DNA from: a candidate division LCP-89 bacterium B3_LCP
Lineage (GTDB): Bacteria; Electryoneota; B3-LCP
DNA length: 64,000 bases
Reading direction: 5' to 3'
Assembly (NCBI GenBank): GCA_005223185.1
Contig: NJBN01000005.1
Span: forward strand, 242,668 to 306,667
The notes beneath the pieces are model-generated. The model had not been told where the DNA came from. It did not search any database and saw only the letters and a program-made list of their open reading frames with translations. Positions 44,675-57,716 of this stretch are shown here, one piece after another. The translations under genes and the position numbers were made by a program. Position 1 is the first letter of the stretch. Each line of letters begins with the position of its first letter.

Positions 44675-46990
44675 ATGAGAAAAATCATACGGATGCCGGA
44701 GGACATTCGAGTGGTTCCGGGGATCCTTTTAGCGCTGATAATCTGGGTCAGCGTTCAGGCTGCAACCCTACAGAATCTGCGCTTCGGTATAACTGAAAAG
44801 CGATCCCGTTTAGTTTACCAACTCGACAATCTCTCCCCTTATGAAATCGATTTCGATAAATCCACAGTGCGCATCACGTTTGAATCGCTAACAATCAACT
44901 ATGATCAACTCGATGCTGCTAAGCGCAACCGCGGCGGGATGTTCGCAGATTTTTCCTACAGTGAACAAAACGGAAAGGTACTGTTTGAGATAACTGCTTC
45001 GGAAGCATTCCACATAAGATACTTTGAACTTACCGATCCAGATCGGCTGGTGGTCGATCTGTATCCTCGAAAACCGGCTCCTGTCACAACCACTCCGAAG
45101 ATAAAAGATAAACCTAACTACGAGAGCAAGCAGGAAACATTAGCAGCAAAACCCACAACCTCAGAGGAAGTTGTACTGGATCAGCCCGCTGACACTTTGC
45201 AGGCTGAAGAAGAAACGGCAATGCATGCCACTGAATCATCCGTTCCTGATCAAGAGCAAGAAACCCCACAGACACCACCTCCAGACGTCCAATCACAAAA
45301 AGGGCAAGGCGCGCCAGGTTGGTTGTACATAGGGCTGCCGATAGTTATCGTTATTCTGTTGATTATCGGATTTACAGCGCTACGACGGGCCAAGCGCGAT
45401 GAACCTAAAGAAGAAGCCGAACTTGAAACCGAAGAGGAATGGTCGTACAGCGGCGATAGATTCCGCAAGTTACTCCAGATAGATCGTTCACTTGAACCAG
45501 CCGAACCTGACGTGATCGATGAAGGTCACGAAGGAGATGGAGAAGTAGTTGGCAACCCTGAAGCGGAACCGCGATCGCCTGAAGAAGATATAGAGAGGGA
45601 CGATAAGGACGATAAACTCAAAGAAAAGGATGATCAAGAGGAACACACAGAATCTGAAGAAACGGTTAAGGAATCCACTCCTGCTGAGGAAGATATTTCT
45701 GAACCTGCTAAACTCGAAGAAACAGATGAAAAAATCTCAGAGGATGTAGAAGCGGGAGATCAAAGCAGAGAAAAGGATATTCCGGAACAGCGGAAACCTG
45801 TGGATTCTTCAGTCGAGGAACCTGAGACTGAAACCGAAGAGAAATCAGCAGAGGAGACGTCAGAAGCTGCTAAAAAACCGACAAAAGATGACACTACCGC
45901 TGAGCCAAAAGACACTGAGAAAACCGACGGCGATGAAGCGCCAGTCAGGATTCAGTTTTTCGATGGAGAGGATAAACCTGAAGAATCGGTTTCTGTTAAA
46001 AATACAGCAGATAAACCACCTTCGGGTCGTCGTGTAGTCGATGCTGGTGAAGCCATTTTAGATATCGATAAAGGCGCAGTCCAGTGGCCCATTCATATCC
46101 TGGATGGAGAGCGCACCGGACGCATAATGGTAATTGACGATGAAGTTGAGATTGTCAGCTTTCTTCAGGAGTATCTGGAAAGTGAAAACTATGATGTACT
46201 GGGACTGACAGATGGGAGGGAAGCAATTGGAATATTCAGCAAATGGCATCCGGATTTAGTCATCACGGATGTGGTTATGCCCGGTTTATCGGGTATAAAT
46301 CTGGTGGAGAAAATCCGTGAAAACCACTACCTGGATAAAGTTATCTTCTTAAGCGGGAGGACTGAAAAAGATAACGTTGCTAAATCGTTCCCTGATGAAC
46401 TGGAAAATGGACAATTTGAATTCTTCCGCAAACCGCTTTCGTTGGTGCAGATTGGGGGGCGTATAAGGGATTACTTCAGCACTGCTCAGGAGATACTCTA
46501 CTTAAACATAGAGAACCCTGATAATTTCGAAGAAATATTGGAGCCTTTAAACCCGCATCAATTAGTACCACTGCAGCAATTTCTCTGGGATAAGATCTTC
46601 GAAATATCGGCAAATATTTTGGGACGACGCATTGAACCGTACTTCATCACCGACCGGATGGAACCACCCGCCAATTATATGCATCGCATGGGATGTCAGG
46701 AGAGAGAGGATTATTGTATCGCCAACATCTGCTTTGGATCCAACCCGGTGTGCGCGGCAGGGAAACTGCGCGGTGAAATCGAAGTGATGCGTCAAATCTT
46801 AACAGAATTCCGGAAGGAGTATTTAGAATCGGTTAAAGATCAATCTGAAAATGAAGGGGATTCCGGCAATCCCAGCAGTGGAAATGATGCGACTGAACCA
46901 ACATCGCCAGCGACAACACCTGAAAAAGAAACTGACAGCCCACCACCGAGGCAGTCACTGGATCGACCGGAAGTCATTCGTAAACGATAA
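44675..46990 (+). CDS. AMIN domain - transmembrane - receiver domain fusion with Cys-rich end
   Basis: The protein has 771 residues. A signal peptide (about 12-29, LLALIIWVSVQAA) precedes an AMIN-like domain (about 30-130, LQNLRFGITEKRSRLVYQL to DPDRLVVDLYPRKP), a fold that binds peptidoglycan in AmiC and PilQ. A linker, one membrane span (about 218-240, IGLPIVIVILLIIGF) and then a very acidic, low-complexity stretch of about 230 residues follow. A CheY-like receiver (about 484-600) has the acidic pair VIDDE, phosphoacceptor Asp532 (VITDVVMP), FLSG and FRKP. A C-terminal module has four Cys with spacing C-X6-C-X4-C-X6-C and a Ser/Thr/Pro tail. Predicted topology puts AMIN in the periplasm and the receiver in the cytoplasm. 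The combination suggests an envelope-linked signalling scaffold; function is inferred. Confidence 0.82.
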   Translation: MRKIIRMPEDIRVVPGILLALIIWVSVQAATLQNLRFGITEKRSRLVYQLDNLSPYEIDFDKSTVRITFESLTINYDQLDAAKRNRGGMFADFSYSEQNGKVLFEITASEAFHIRYFELTDPDRLVVDLYPRKPAPVTTTPKIKDKPNYESKQETLAAKPTTSEEVVLDQPADTLQAEEETAMHATESSVPDQEQETPQTPPPDVQSQKGQGAPGWLYIGLPIVIVILLIIGFTALRRAKRDEPKEEAELETEEEWSYSGDRFRKLLQIDRSLEPAEPDVIDEGHEGDGEVVGNPEAEPRSPEEDIERDDKDDKLKEKDDQEEHTESEETVKESTPAEEDISEPAKLEETDEKISEDVEAGDQSREKDIPEQRKPVDSSVEEPETETEEKSAEETSEAAKKPTKDDTTAEPKDTEKTDGDEAPVRIQFFDGEDKPEESVSVKNTADKPPSGRRVVDAGEAILDIDKGAVQWPIHILDGERTGRIMVIDDEVEIVSFLQEYLESENYDVLGLTDGREAIGIFSKWHPDLVITDVVMPGLSGINLVEKIRENHYLDKVIFLSGRTEKDNVAKSFPDELENGQFEFFRKPLSLVQIGGRIRDYFSTAQEILYLNIENPDNFEEILEPLNPHQLVPLQQFLWDKIFEISANILGRRIEPYFITDRMEPPANYMHRMGCQEREDYCIANICFGSNPVCAAGKLRGEIEVMRQILTEFRKEYLESVKDQSENEGDSGNPSSGNDATEPTSPATTPEKETDSPPPRQSLDRPEVIRKR

Positions 46991-47102
46991 TATCATTACA
47001 GCAAACGCTTAGTTAGAAATAAGTTTGGTTGACACGCCTGCAAATTTCAGAATCAATCAACTCAAAGGGATAACTTATTTAAGCAGATAACCACAGTAAA
47101 AA

Positions 47103-50349
<3,247 letters not shown>

Positions 50350-50423
50350 TTACAAGTGATAATCAGCGCGGCTTGAAATATGCAAATTGATGAAATTGGC
50401 TTTATAGAATATCGCCAGGCAAT

Positions 50424-50457
50424 CCTCCCGGGCATAAAGGCGATTCGGGAGGTTTTT
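50424..50457 (+). terminator. Intrinsic terminator after kdsA
   Basis: CCTCCCG (50424-50430) pairs with CGGGAGG (50446-50452), and TTTTT follows at once. Confidence 0.88.
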
Positions 50458-50482
50458 CTTTAGCCGGCGGCTGAATAACTCT

Positions 50483-51634
50483 ATGACTGTCTATAACAAA
50501 GATTTGAAGGAATCATCACCACTAGCGATCATCCTATCCTGGGCGGCGCTCATCGGCTGGGTGGGGTTCATCTACGCGACCTTAGGAACGGTCCCCACAT
50601 GGCGTGAATTTTTACAGGATCGTTACGGTGAAGGTATCTTCGGAACGATCACTTATTTTGCTGCCGGCATTTGTTTGGTCGCAATTCTTTTTTACATGCT
50701 ATTTGGCAGAAAAGAGAGAAAGTTCTTTCCATATATTGTATTGGTGCTGGTAATGCTGTTTTTACGCTATACCATGCGCCACTGGATCACCATACCAGTG
50801 GAACAGATACATTTCATTGAATACGGTATGGTGGGTTTCTTAGCTTTTAACGCTCTGAGGTATCACTTGAGCGGATGGGCATTGATCACAGCGGCATTAT
50901 TCATAGCTTATTTCTTCGGTATGATCGATGAGTGCATCCAGGGATTACTGGAGAACCGGGTTGGTGAACAGAGGGACATGTACTGGAACGGGCTGGCTGC
51001 TGCACTGGTGCTGGTGATCGTTGCATTTTCAATAAAACCTAAAGTCATCTTCCATAAGTGCGGTTTCAGGGAAGCCCGCATACACCTGCTGATTGTGGCT
51101 TTATGTCTGCCGATACAGGGTTATTTCAACAGCACCTTTGCACAGTTTGGGTATCTGATCGAAGATGACGCTTTAGCAGTTGTCTTCAGATCACGGCTTG
51201 ACGTAGAAAGACTTAAGCTCTATGATGACAACTTAGACCATTTTAAGCAAGACATTGCCCCACGAATTGGTAAAGAGAGGATGAATACTCTGCTGGGAGA
51301 TATGCACGACAAGATCCATGAAGAGGTAACGGTTCATTCCTTCCGCAGGTTCTATCACGGAATCAGGGGTAATTATCCGGTGGCGTACAAGGAAAGCCTC
51401 ATACTTTCGCATTATTTCCCGCAATTTATCAGCGGGACTTCTTTGGATTGGCCGCGCGGAAAAATCAAAGAACTCCAGGATAAAATCGGCAACCTGGTCA
51501 ACAGCACATATTATTCGCCGGTAGCCGAACATCTGATCACAAAATTCACGCAACTGCAGATGTGGTTCGTGATCATTATGTTGGAAATATTTATACTCAT
51601 ATTAATTGCAAGATCCTTCCGAAAAAACCAATGA
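50483..51634 (+). CDS. VanZ-like membrane protein
   Basis: A 383-residue protein. The N-terminal half has about five membrane spans and VanZ-family residues: HFIEYGMVGFLAFNALRY and DECIQGLLENRVGEQRDMYWNGLAA (the conserved Asp-Glu-x-x-Gln, Arg, Asp and Asn-Gly pattern). A further span is at about 195-210, then a soluble part of about 150 residues and a final membrane helix (MWFVIIMLEIFILILIARSF). VanZ-type proteins confer teicoplanin resistance in enterococci, but most family members are of unknown role. The soluble C-terminal domain is an addition to the small VanZ fold. Confidence 0.8.
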   Translation: MTVYNKDLKESSPLAIILSWAALIGWVGFIYATLGTVPTWREFLQDRYGEGIFGTITYFAAGICLVAILFYMLFGRKERKFFPYIVLVLVMLFLRYTMRHWITIPVEQIHFIEYGMVGFLAFNALRYHLSGWALITAALFIAYFFGMIDECIQGLLENRVGEQRDMYWNGLAAALVLVIVAFSIKPKVIFHKCGFREARIHLLIVALCLPIQGYFNSTFAQFGYLIEDDALAVVFRSRLDVERLKLYDDNLDHFKQDIAPRIGKERMNTLLGDMHDKIHEEVTVHSFRRFYHGIRGNYPVAYKESLILSHYFPQFISGTSLDWPRGKIKELQDKIGNLVNSTYYSPVAEHLITKFTQLQMWFVIIMLEIFILILIARSFRKNQ

Positions 51635-51667
51635 AATAGATTGTGGACTGAAATAACGGGTGATTCT

Positions 51668-54394
51668 ATGCGATGGAAAGCGGGAATATATCTACTTATA
51701 CTGATAGTGGGTTCAAGCAACTTAGCATCTTCGCAGGGCAAAGAGGACTGGCCTCCGTTCGATCCTAAGAACCCTCCCAGAGGCATAGACATTTCCAACA
51801 TTGCCAGAACCAACCGGACACACCGTAAGGGTAACCTGTGGCTGACCGTTACTAACTGGGGATTCATAGGTAATTTCACGCAGGCTTCCACGCGGGCGTT
51901 CGATGATCCGGAATACCCCGGGTTGTGGGCTCCGCAGTGCGAATACCCGGGTAATTCGGATACCCAGTACCTCTACCAGGGTGGATTTTGGGTTGGCGCA
52001 CTGGTGGAAGAGGGGGGATTTTCGTTCCCGCGCGTTTCTATCGGAACTGCAGGTTGGGTGGAAGGACATGAATTTCAGCCGGGTGAAATGAGCGGTACTC
52101 CCATAGAAGAGCACGGGATTTTGGAGAGATCAACCATACCCAATTCGTATAACCGGTTAGGCGAATATATCTACTCTGACGATGCTATCGGTGAACAGGA
52201 TTTCATTGCAGTATATGCGGATACGTTAACTGAATCCTTCTGGGTGCAGGGTGACGCTATCGATGGACCTCATTTCCCCTTGGGCATCCGCATCGAACAG
52301 CGATCATATTCCTGGTCGTACAACTACGCTCAGGAATTCATATTGATAGATTACACCGTTGAGAACATCGCCTCGAATTTCCTCAAAAACCTGTACATCG
52401 GTTACTACATGGATTGCGACGTGGGGTCAGAGAATGAGAGCAGGCGTATGGATGATGATATATGCGGTTTTCAGAGATGGTATTATTACGACCGCATCCT
52501 GTCCAACGGTTCCACAGTGCCGGATTCATTGATCATCAACACTGCCTGGACGTCAGATAACGATGGGCGTCCCGTAGAGGAGACCTCAGGAACTGATTTT
52601 ACCTGCCCAGCGGTAACGGGCGTTCGCGTCGTAAGGGCTCCGAATCCGAGGCTGCGCACCTCTTTCAACTGGTGGATTCGCAATCCCAATCCTGATCTGG
52701 ATTACGGTCCGGCATGGGCGGATGATGGAGCTATTGGCGATTGGACAAGTACCTGGGGGACGCCCGTGGGTGATGCCAGAAAGTACTTCGTTCTGGCAAA
52801 CGGAGAGTTCGATTTTGATCAGGTTTACGTCAACGATGCCCAGTGGATACAGGAAAATCCGCAGTTGATTTACGATCCGGAAAATCCGGGGATCGTCATC
52901 GAAACGCACGATTGGAAGATAGAGCCCGACGACACTTATGCAACCGATATTGCCAATGGATATGACACTCGTTACATGATTTCCTGGGGACCCCTGGGAA
53001 TATACGATCATACGGATGCACAGGGGAATTTAGTCTATCGCTTGAATCCGGGCGAGAAGTTCCACATGACGGTTGCCTATGTAGCCGGAGCTAATTTTCA
53101 CACCGAACAGTTACCCCAGAACGATCCGGACAACATCAACCCTGATAATTTCAACTTCGCCACTCTCCGCTACAACGCTGCCTGGGCGGCAAAGGTTTAC
53201 GATAACGAGATGATAGACACCAACGGCGATGGCTGGTACGGCGAGGACGTGGGAGAGGATGGACTCTATGCACCCAACGAGGGTGATCCAGTATATTACT
53301 TCGGCGAGTTTAAAGGTTTTTACCCGGGACCAGATGAAGGTGAACGCAATGGCAGACTCGATCTGGGCGAAGATGAACTTTTTCGACCGGAATTCATCTA
53401 TGATGAACGCTACGGGGAGATGAATTTGGGATACACGCGTTTTAATGGCGTCTTAGATCCCGGCGATGGTATTCCCGATTTCAAAGGTCCTCCCCCACCC
53501 CCAATCCCGGAACTATCTTATGAACTGACCGAACATGACGTAATTCTGCGCTGGAAAAACAACGCCGAAGATCCTGGTTATTACGACCCTTTCTCTGGTA
53601 CGCAGGATTTCGAAGGATACCGCGTTTACCTGTCAAATTCCGGCCTGGAGAACGATTTCAGCATCTTAACGGATTTTGATTTAGTGGATTTTGCTTACTT
53701 TTCTGCCACTGACTCGCTGGTAACCATTCCTGACAGCCGCACCAACGCCCCACCGGATACCTCCATCGCCTCGCAGACATACTACCGGAAACCATTCGGG
53801 CAGAACACCGGCTTAGAAGCGATAATGGAAACGGATTCGACGTATGTTTTTCACATAATAAACGCGCCGCCCTGCTTCCCTCGGTATTATGCAGTCTGCG
53901 CTTACGATTACGGCGATCCGCGATCAGGTACGGAACCATTAGAAACTGCTCGAAATGCCAATGCGGTCTATGCGGCTCCTGCTGGAAATCCCGAACTTGA
54001 TGTCACCGTTGTTCCCAATCCCTACCGTGCTTATGTGAACTACACTCAGCAGTATTCAGGTGGGCTCTCCTGGGAAAATCAGAATGATGGGACGCCTGAT
54101 TTTTTCCCTCAGACCGACCGCCGCATAGAATTCATCAACCTGCCGGCTGAATGTCTGATAAGAGTTTATACCATAGGCGGCGATTTAGTGCAGATCATCC
54201 CCCATTCATCTTCTACAGTCAACCCCATTGGTGATCCTAACCTGCAATGGGTGAGTCTGAGTTCCGAAGGCTGGGATTTAAACACTCGCAACGGGCAGCA
54301 GATCGTCAGCGGGATTTACCTCTTCAGCGTTGAAGACTTAACACCTGATAACATGGGACAGATTAAGGCAGGCAAGTTTGTGGTGATTAGATGA
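51668..54394 (+). CDS. Large secreted protein with type IX-like C-terminal sorting region
   Basis: From the ATG at 51668 (GGGTGA upstream; an ATG 27 bases earlier would disrupt the signal peptide) it has 908 residues. A signal peptide (MRWKAGIYLLILIVG, ending SSQG) precedes a long extracellular part rich in Asp, Gly, Tyr and Trp. Acidic loop motifs such as DTNGDGWYGEDVGEDG and DLGEDELF may bind calcium. A fibronectin-like segment (YELTEHDVILRWKNN) lies near 620. The end (VVPNPYRAYV, IEFINLPAECLIRVYTIGGDLV, QQIVSGIYLFSVED, GKFVVIR) is a variant sorting domain. It resembles the large secreted proteins that are multi-copy in FCB genomes. Its stop overlaps the elaA start by 4 bp. Confidence 0.72.
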   Translation: MRWKAGIYLLILIVGSSNLASSQGKEDWPPFDPKNPPRGIDISNIARTNRTHRKGNLWLTVTNWGFIGNFTQASTRAFDDPEYPGLWAPQCEYPGNSDTQYLYQGGFWVGALVEEGGFSFPRVSIGTAGWVEGHEFQPGEMSGTPIEEHGILERSTIPNSYNRLGEYIYSDDAIGEQDFIAVYADTLTESFWVQGDAIDGPHFPLGIRIEQRSYSWSYNYAQEFILIDYTVENIASNFLKNLYIGYYMDCDVGSENESRRMDDDICGFQRWYYYDRILSNGSTVPDSLIINTAWTSDNDGRPVEETSGTDFTCPAVTGVRVVRAPNPRLRTSFNWWIRNPNPDLDYGPAWADDGAIGDWTSTWGTPVGDARKYFVLANGEFDFDQVYVNDAQWIQENPQLIYDPENPGIVIETHDWKIEPDDTYATDIANGYDTRYMISWGPLGIYDHTDAQGNLVYRLNPGEKFHMTVAYVAGANFHTEQLPQNDPDNINPDNFNFATLRYNAAWAAKVYDNEMIDTNGDGWYGEDVGEDGLYAPNEGDPVYYFGEFKGFYPGPDEGERNGRLDLGEDELFRPEFIYDERYGEMNLGYTRFNGVLDPGDGIPDFKGPPPPPIPELSYELTEHDVILRWKNNAEDPGYYDPFSGTQDFEGYRVYLSNSGLENDFSILTDFDLVDFAYFSATDSLVTIPDSRTNAPPDTSIASQTYYRKPFGQNTGLEAIMETDSTYVFHIINAPPCFPRYYAVCAYDYGDPRSGTEPLETARNANAVYAAPAGNPELDVTVVPNPYRAYVNYTQQYSGGLSWENQNDGTPDFFPQTDRRIEFINLPAECLIRVYTIGGDLVQIIPHSSSTVNPIGDPNLQWVSLSSEGWDLNTRNGQQIVSGIYLFSVEDLTPDNMGQIKAGKFVVIR

Positions 54395-54876
54395 CGGACA
54401 AATCGAACAGGATGATCACCTATCAATGGTACACTTTCGATCAGTTAAACGTGGAAGCGCTCTACCAGATTCTGTCAATGCGCCAGGATATATTTATCGT
54501 GGAACAAAACTGTGTTTACCGGGATATAGACCATCTTGATCAATCCGCCTGGCATCTGGTAGGAAGGGATACTGATGAAAACGTGGTGGGATACCTTCGT
54601 GTACTACCACCGGGAAAGCGATTTGCCGAACCTGCTATCGGACGCGTGACTACCGCTCATGACGAACGGAAAAAGGGTATCGGAGAGGAGCTTATGCGCA
54701 GAGGAATTGAGAAAGCAGAAAAGCTCTTTCCGGGATCTGCCATTCGTCTTTCCGCGCAGGTGGCTGCCACCGGATTGTACGAACGCTGTGGTTTTTCGTC
54801 AGTGGGTAAGCCATACGACGAGGATGGTATTCCGCACATCGAAATGGTGAGGATACCATCTGGAGATCTGGGGTAA
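54391..54876 (+). CDS. elaA: ElaA-type GNAT acetyltransferase
   Basis: A 161-residue GNAT protein of the ElaA subfamily: LYQILSMRQDIFIVEQNCVYRDIDHLDQSAWHL near the N-terminus, IGRVTTAHDERKKGIGEELMRRGIEKAE with the acetyl-CoA loop, and IRLSAQVAATGLYERCGFSSVGKPYDEDGIPHIEM at the end. Substrate unknown. An ATGA overlap with the upstream secreted gene links their expression. Confidence 0.92.
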   Translation: MTDKSNRMITYQWYTFDQLNVEALYQILSMRQDIFIVEQNCVYRDIDHLDQSAWHLVGRDTDENVVGYLRVLPPGKRFAEPAIGRVTTAHDERKKGIGEELMRRGIEKAEKLFPGSAIRLSAQVAATGLYERCGFSSVGKPYDEDGIPHIEMVRIPSGDLG

Positions 54877-54898
54877 CAGACAGTATTAGCGAATTATC

Positions 54899-55729
54899 AT
54901 GAGTCGTAAATCTTCATTATTGTGGGTATTGTTCTGGATCAGCACGGCGCTTGCCTTCAATGCAGGAGTGTGGTATTTTTACGGACAGCAGAAAGCTCTG
55001 GAATTCTTCACAGGTTACCTGATTGAATATTCCCTTTCCGTAGATAATCTGTTCGTCTTCATCATGATCTTTTCATACTTTGGCGTCGATGACAAGCAGC
55101 AGCATAAAGCTTTAAACTGGGGAATCGCGGGCGCTATCGTCTTTCGTATGATTTTCATTCTCTTCGGGATCACTCTAATACATTATTTTCATCAGATTAT
55201 TTACATCTTCGGCGTCCTGCTGTTGTGGAGCGCCTATACGATGGCGTTTTCGAAGAACAAGGATATACAACCTGATAAGATTCCGCTGGTGCGCTGGTGC
55301 CGCAAGATAATCCCGGTTACCAAGGATTACCATGGTGACCGCTTTTTCACCAGATCGGCGGCGGGACTTTGCGCCACGCCGCTTCTCATCGTAGTCCTGG
55401 TAGTGGAAAGTTCCGACATCATGTTCGCCATAGATTCCATCCCTGCGATTCTGTCGATAACCCAGGATCCGTTCATAGTGATCAGTTCCAACATATTCGC
55501 CATACTGGGTCTTCGATCTTTGTATTTTGCATTAGCGGGCGTTATGAGGTTGTTCCGTTTCCTCAAGCAGGGCGTGGCAGTGATTTTGGCATTCGTGGGC
55601 GTCAAGATGCTGTTGATGGACATCTTCCATGTGCCGACATTTACTTCCCTCCTGGTCATCGTAAGTCTGTTGACTATATCTGTACTATCGTCGGTGATAT
55701 GGAAGCAGAATGCGATTGGGTCTAAGTAG
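54899..55729 (+). CDS. TerC family integral membrane protein
   Basis: A 276-residue, seven- to eight-span membrane protein. Conserved acidic sites in membrane helices (EYSLSVDNLFVFIMI and VVESSDIMFAIDSIPAILSI) identify the TerC/Alx family, linked to manganese export, metallation of secreted proteins or tellurite resistance. It starts 22 bases after elaA. No manganese riboswitch is visible upstream, as that gap is too short. Confidence 0.93.
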   Translation: MSRKSSLLWVLFWISTALAFNAGVWYFYGQQKALEFFTGYLIEYSLSVDNLFVFIMIFSYFGVDDKQQHKALNWGIAGAIVFRMIFILFGITLIHYFHQIIYIFGVLLLWSAYTMAFSKNKDIQPDKIPLVRWCRKIIPVTKDYHGDRFFTRSAAGLCATPLLIVVLVVESSDIMFAIDSIPAILSITQDPFIVISSNIFAILGLRSLYFALAGVMRLFRFLKQGVAVILAFVGVKMLLMDIFHVPTFTSLLVIVSLLTISVLSSVIWKQNAIGSK

Positions 55730-56231
55730 AGAATTGCTGCGTCCGGGACATCCCCTTGAGGGCCCCTTCGGGGAAGCTGTCCCGGCCACCCAATCACTTT
55801 AACGGCAGGGTCGCATGCTTCTGGTTCCGCTTTAGCGGAAACGAAGCATGTGCTACCAGCGCCCAGCGCTGAAGCACTGGGCTACGGATATAAGAAGCCC
55901 CCTGAAGGAGGCTAAGGATTACTAATTGTTGCGGCAGGGTGGCCAGACTTTTCAGGATCGGATTTCAAGTAAAAGATAAAATTCCCCCAGAATAAATTCT
56001 GGGGCTTAAACTGGTCGAGATCACTGAAGTGATCATCCTGCTATTAATGTCTTTAGACATTTTGTACAGTTTCAGCCTCAGGCCTCAGCCTGGGGCGACC
56101 AGATAGCATGCCCCGTCTCTGCGAGCCAGGGGCATGCCACCCGTCGGTGCAAAATCATCCGGGAATAAATTCCCGGACTAATACAATGCTGTCCCACTGA
56201 AGTGGGACGCTCATGAAGTGTTCATCGCGCC
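55730..56231. repeat. Repeat-dense spacer after terC
   Basis: About 500 bases with no gene. Elements in order: GGGACATCC...GCTGTCCCGG (55741-55790), GCATGCTTCTGGTTCCGC...GAAGCATGTGCTACC (about 55812-55858), GCGCTGAAGCACTGGGCTACGG with CCCCCTGAAGGAGGC (about 55861-55915), GGCAGGGTGGCCAGAC (about 55933-55970), GAATAAATTC-centred palindromes (about 55981-56005 and 56158-56180), and a GCATGCCCC...GGGGCATGCCACCC variant (56106-56143). Most recur after kbl. Confidence 0.75.
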
Positions 56232-56261
56232 TTGATGGAGCGTGATCTAGCGCCGTATAAA
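56232..56261 (+). promoter_or_regulatory. Possible kbl promoter
   Basis: TTGATG (56232-56237), 18 bases, TATAAA (56256-56261), placing transcription start between the upstream ATG and the preferred kbl start. Confidence 0.45.
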
Positions 56262-56294
56262 AAGTTTCAAGATAATACAATCAGGAGCATTTCC

Positions 56295-57479
56295 ATGTAT
56301 GGTAAGATGAAAGATTTCCTCGTTAAGGAAATTTCAGGGATAAGAGAATCGGGGTTGTACAAGGAAGAGAGGATTATTCAATCGCCGCAAGGTGCGGGTC
56401 TCAAAGTGAAGGGTAAGGAAGTTCTGAATTTCTGCGCCAATAATTACTTAGGGCTGTCATCGCACCCGAAGGTGATAGAAGCCGCGCACAAAACGCTGGA
56501 TGAATGGGGTTTCGGGATGTCCTCGGTTCGTTTTATTTGCGGTACGCAGGAGATACACAAGCAATTAGAACGAAAAATAGCGGATTTCCTGCAGATGGAA
56601 GATGCCATCCTCTACGCTGCCTGTTTTGACGCTAATGGGGGCGTGTTCGAGCCGTTCCTGTCCGAAGATTGTGCGGTGATCACCGATGCCTTGAATCACG
56701 CTTCCATCATTGACGGCATCCGCTTGACCAAAGCGAAGCGTTTCATTTACAAACATGCTGACATGGAAGATCTGGAAGGGAAACTCAAAGAGGCTCAATC
56801 TTCCAAATTCCGTCTGGTGGCTACCGATGGAGTTTTTTCCATGGATGGGGATATTGCTAAACTGAAAGATATCTGCTCTTTGGCTGAGAAGTACGATGCG
56901 CTGGTTCTGGTCGATGATTCGCACGCGACTGGTTTTATGGGCAAAACTGGACGGGGCACGCCGGAGCATTGTGGAGTCATGGACCGCGTCGATCTGATAA
57001 CCACTACTTTCGGGAAGGCGCTGGGCGGGGCTTCTGGCGGAGCGACCATCGGGCATGCAGAGATGATCGAACTCCTGCGCCAACGCAGCCGTCCCTATCT
57101 CTTCTCCAATACGCTGGTTCCCGCTGTAGTAGGCGCCACTATAGCTGTACTGGATATGCTGTCAGAAACAACCGAACTGCGGGATAAGCTGGAATCCAAC
57201 ACCAGCTATTTCCGCGAAAGAATGACTAACCTTGGATATGAAATTAGACCCGGCATTCACCCCATTGTGCCGATAATGCTCTATGATGCCAAACCTGCAG
57301 TTGAACTGGCTTCGAAACTGCTGGATGAGGGTATCTATGTGATTGCTTTTTCATTTCCTGTGGTGCCCAAAGGTCAGGCGCGCATACGGGTGCAGGTTTC
57401 AGCGGGTCATGAGAGAGAGCATCTGGATCGTGCATTGGAAGCGTTTGGGAAGGTGGGGAAGGAATTGGGGGTGGTGTAG
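56295..57479 (+). CDS. kbl: Glycine C-acetyltransferase (2-amino-3-ketobutyrate CoA ligase)
   Basis: A PLP enzyme of the alpha-oxoamine synthase family that, with threonine dehydrogenase, converts threonine to glycine and acetyl-CoA. It matches E. coli Kbl closely by eye: FKEERII-like [72 protein letters not shown], the PLP lysine in [13 protein letters not shown], and [19 protein letters not shown]. The ATG at 56295 has AGGAG 7 bases upstream; an in-frame ATG at 56232 falls in the promoter and is rejected. tdh is not adjacent. Confidence 0.96.
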   Translation: MYGKMKDFLVKEISGIRESGLYKEERIIQSPQGAGLKVKGKEVLNFCANNYLGLSSHPKVIEAAHKTLDEWGFGMSSVRFICGTQEIHKQLERKIADFLQMEDAILYAACFDANGGVFEPFLSEDCAVITDALNHASIIDGIRLTKAKRFIYKHADMEDLEGKLKEAQSSKFRLVATDGVFSMDGDIAKLKDICSLAEKYDALVLVDDSHATGFMGKTGRGTPEHCGVMDRVDLITTTFGKALGGASGGATIGHAEMIELLRQRSRPYLFSNTLVPAVVGATIAVLDMLSETTELRDKLESNTSYFRERMTNLGYEIRPGIHPIVPIMLYDAKPAVELASKLLDEGIYVIAFSFPVVPKGQARIRVQVSAGHEREHLDRALEAFGKVGKELGVV

Positions 57480-57716
57480 GAAAAGGGGTGGCATGCTTCT
57501 GGTTCCGTTTCAGCGGGAACGAAGCATGTGCTGCCGTCCGGCGCTTAAGCACCGGCCTACGGATATAAATAAATCCCCCTGAAGGGGGCTTCTCCGATTG
57601 TTGCGTCAGGTCTTGGATCCCGCCGGGGCGGGAGGTGTGACCTGACGCTATACTGAAAACATTCTCAGACAGACTGGGGACACACGACAACACAAAATCT
57701 TGAAGGAGGAACAAGT
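57480..57716. repeat. Repeat-containing spacer after kbl
   Basis: Three dispersed elements follow one another: GCATGCTTCTGGTTCCG (57489-57533), CCGGCGCTTAAGCACCGGCC with CCCCCTGAAGGGGGC (57537-57590, possibly the kbl terminator) and GCGTCAGGTCTTGGATCCCGC...CCTGACGC (57603-57649). Confidence 0.75.

Noticed and set aside
56232-56294. Upstream start of kbl
   Set aside because: It lacks a ribosome site, overlaps a promoter-like sequence and adds residues absent in the family; the ATG at 56295 has AGGAG at the right distance.
57244-57714. A 156-codon minus-strand frame spanning the end of kbl and the repeat-rich spacer
   Set aside because: It is antisense to conserved kbl codons and passes through dispersed repeats; no ribosome site.
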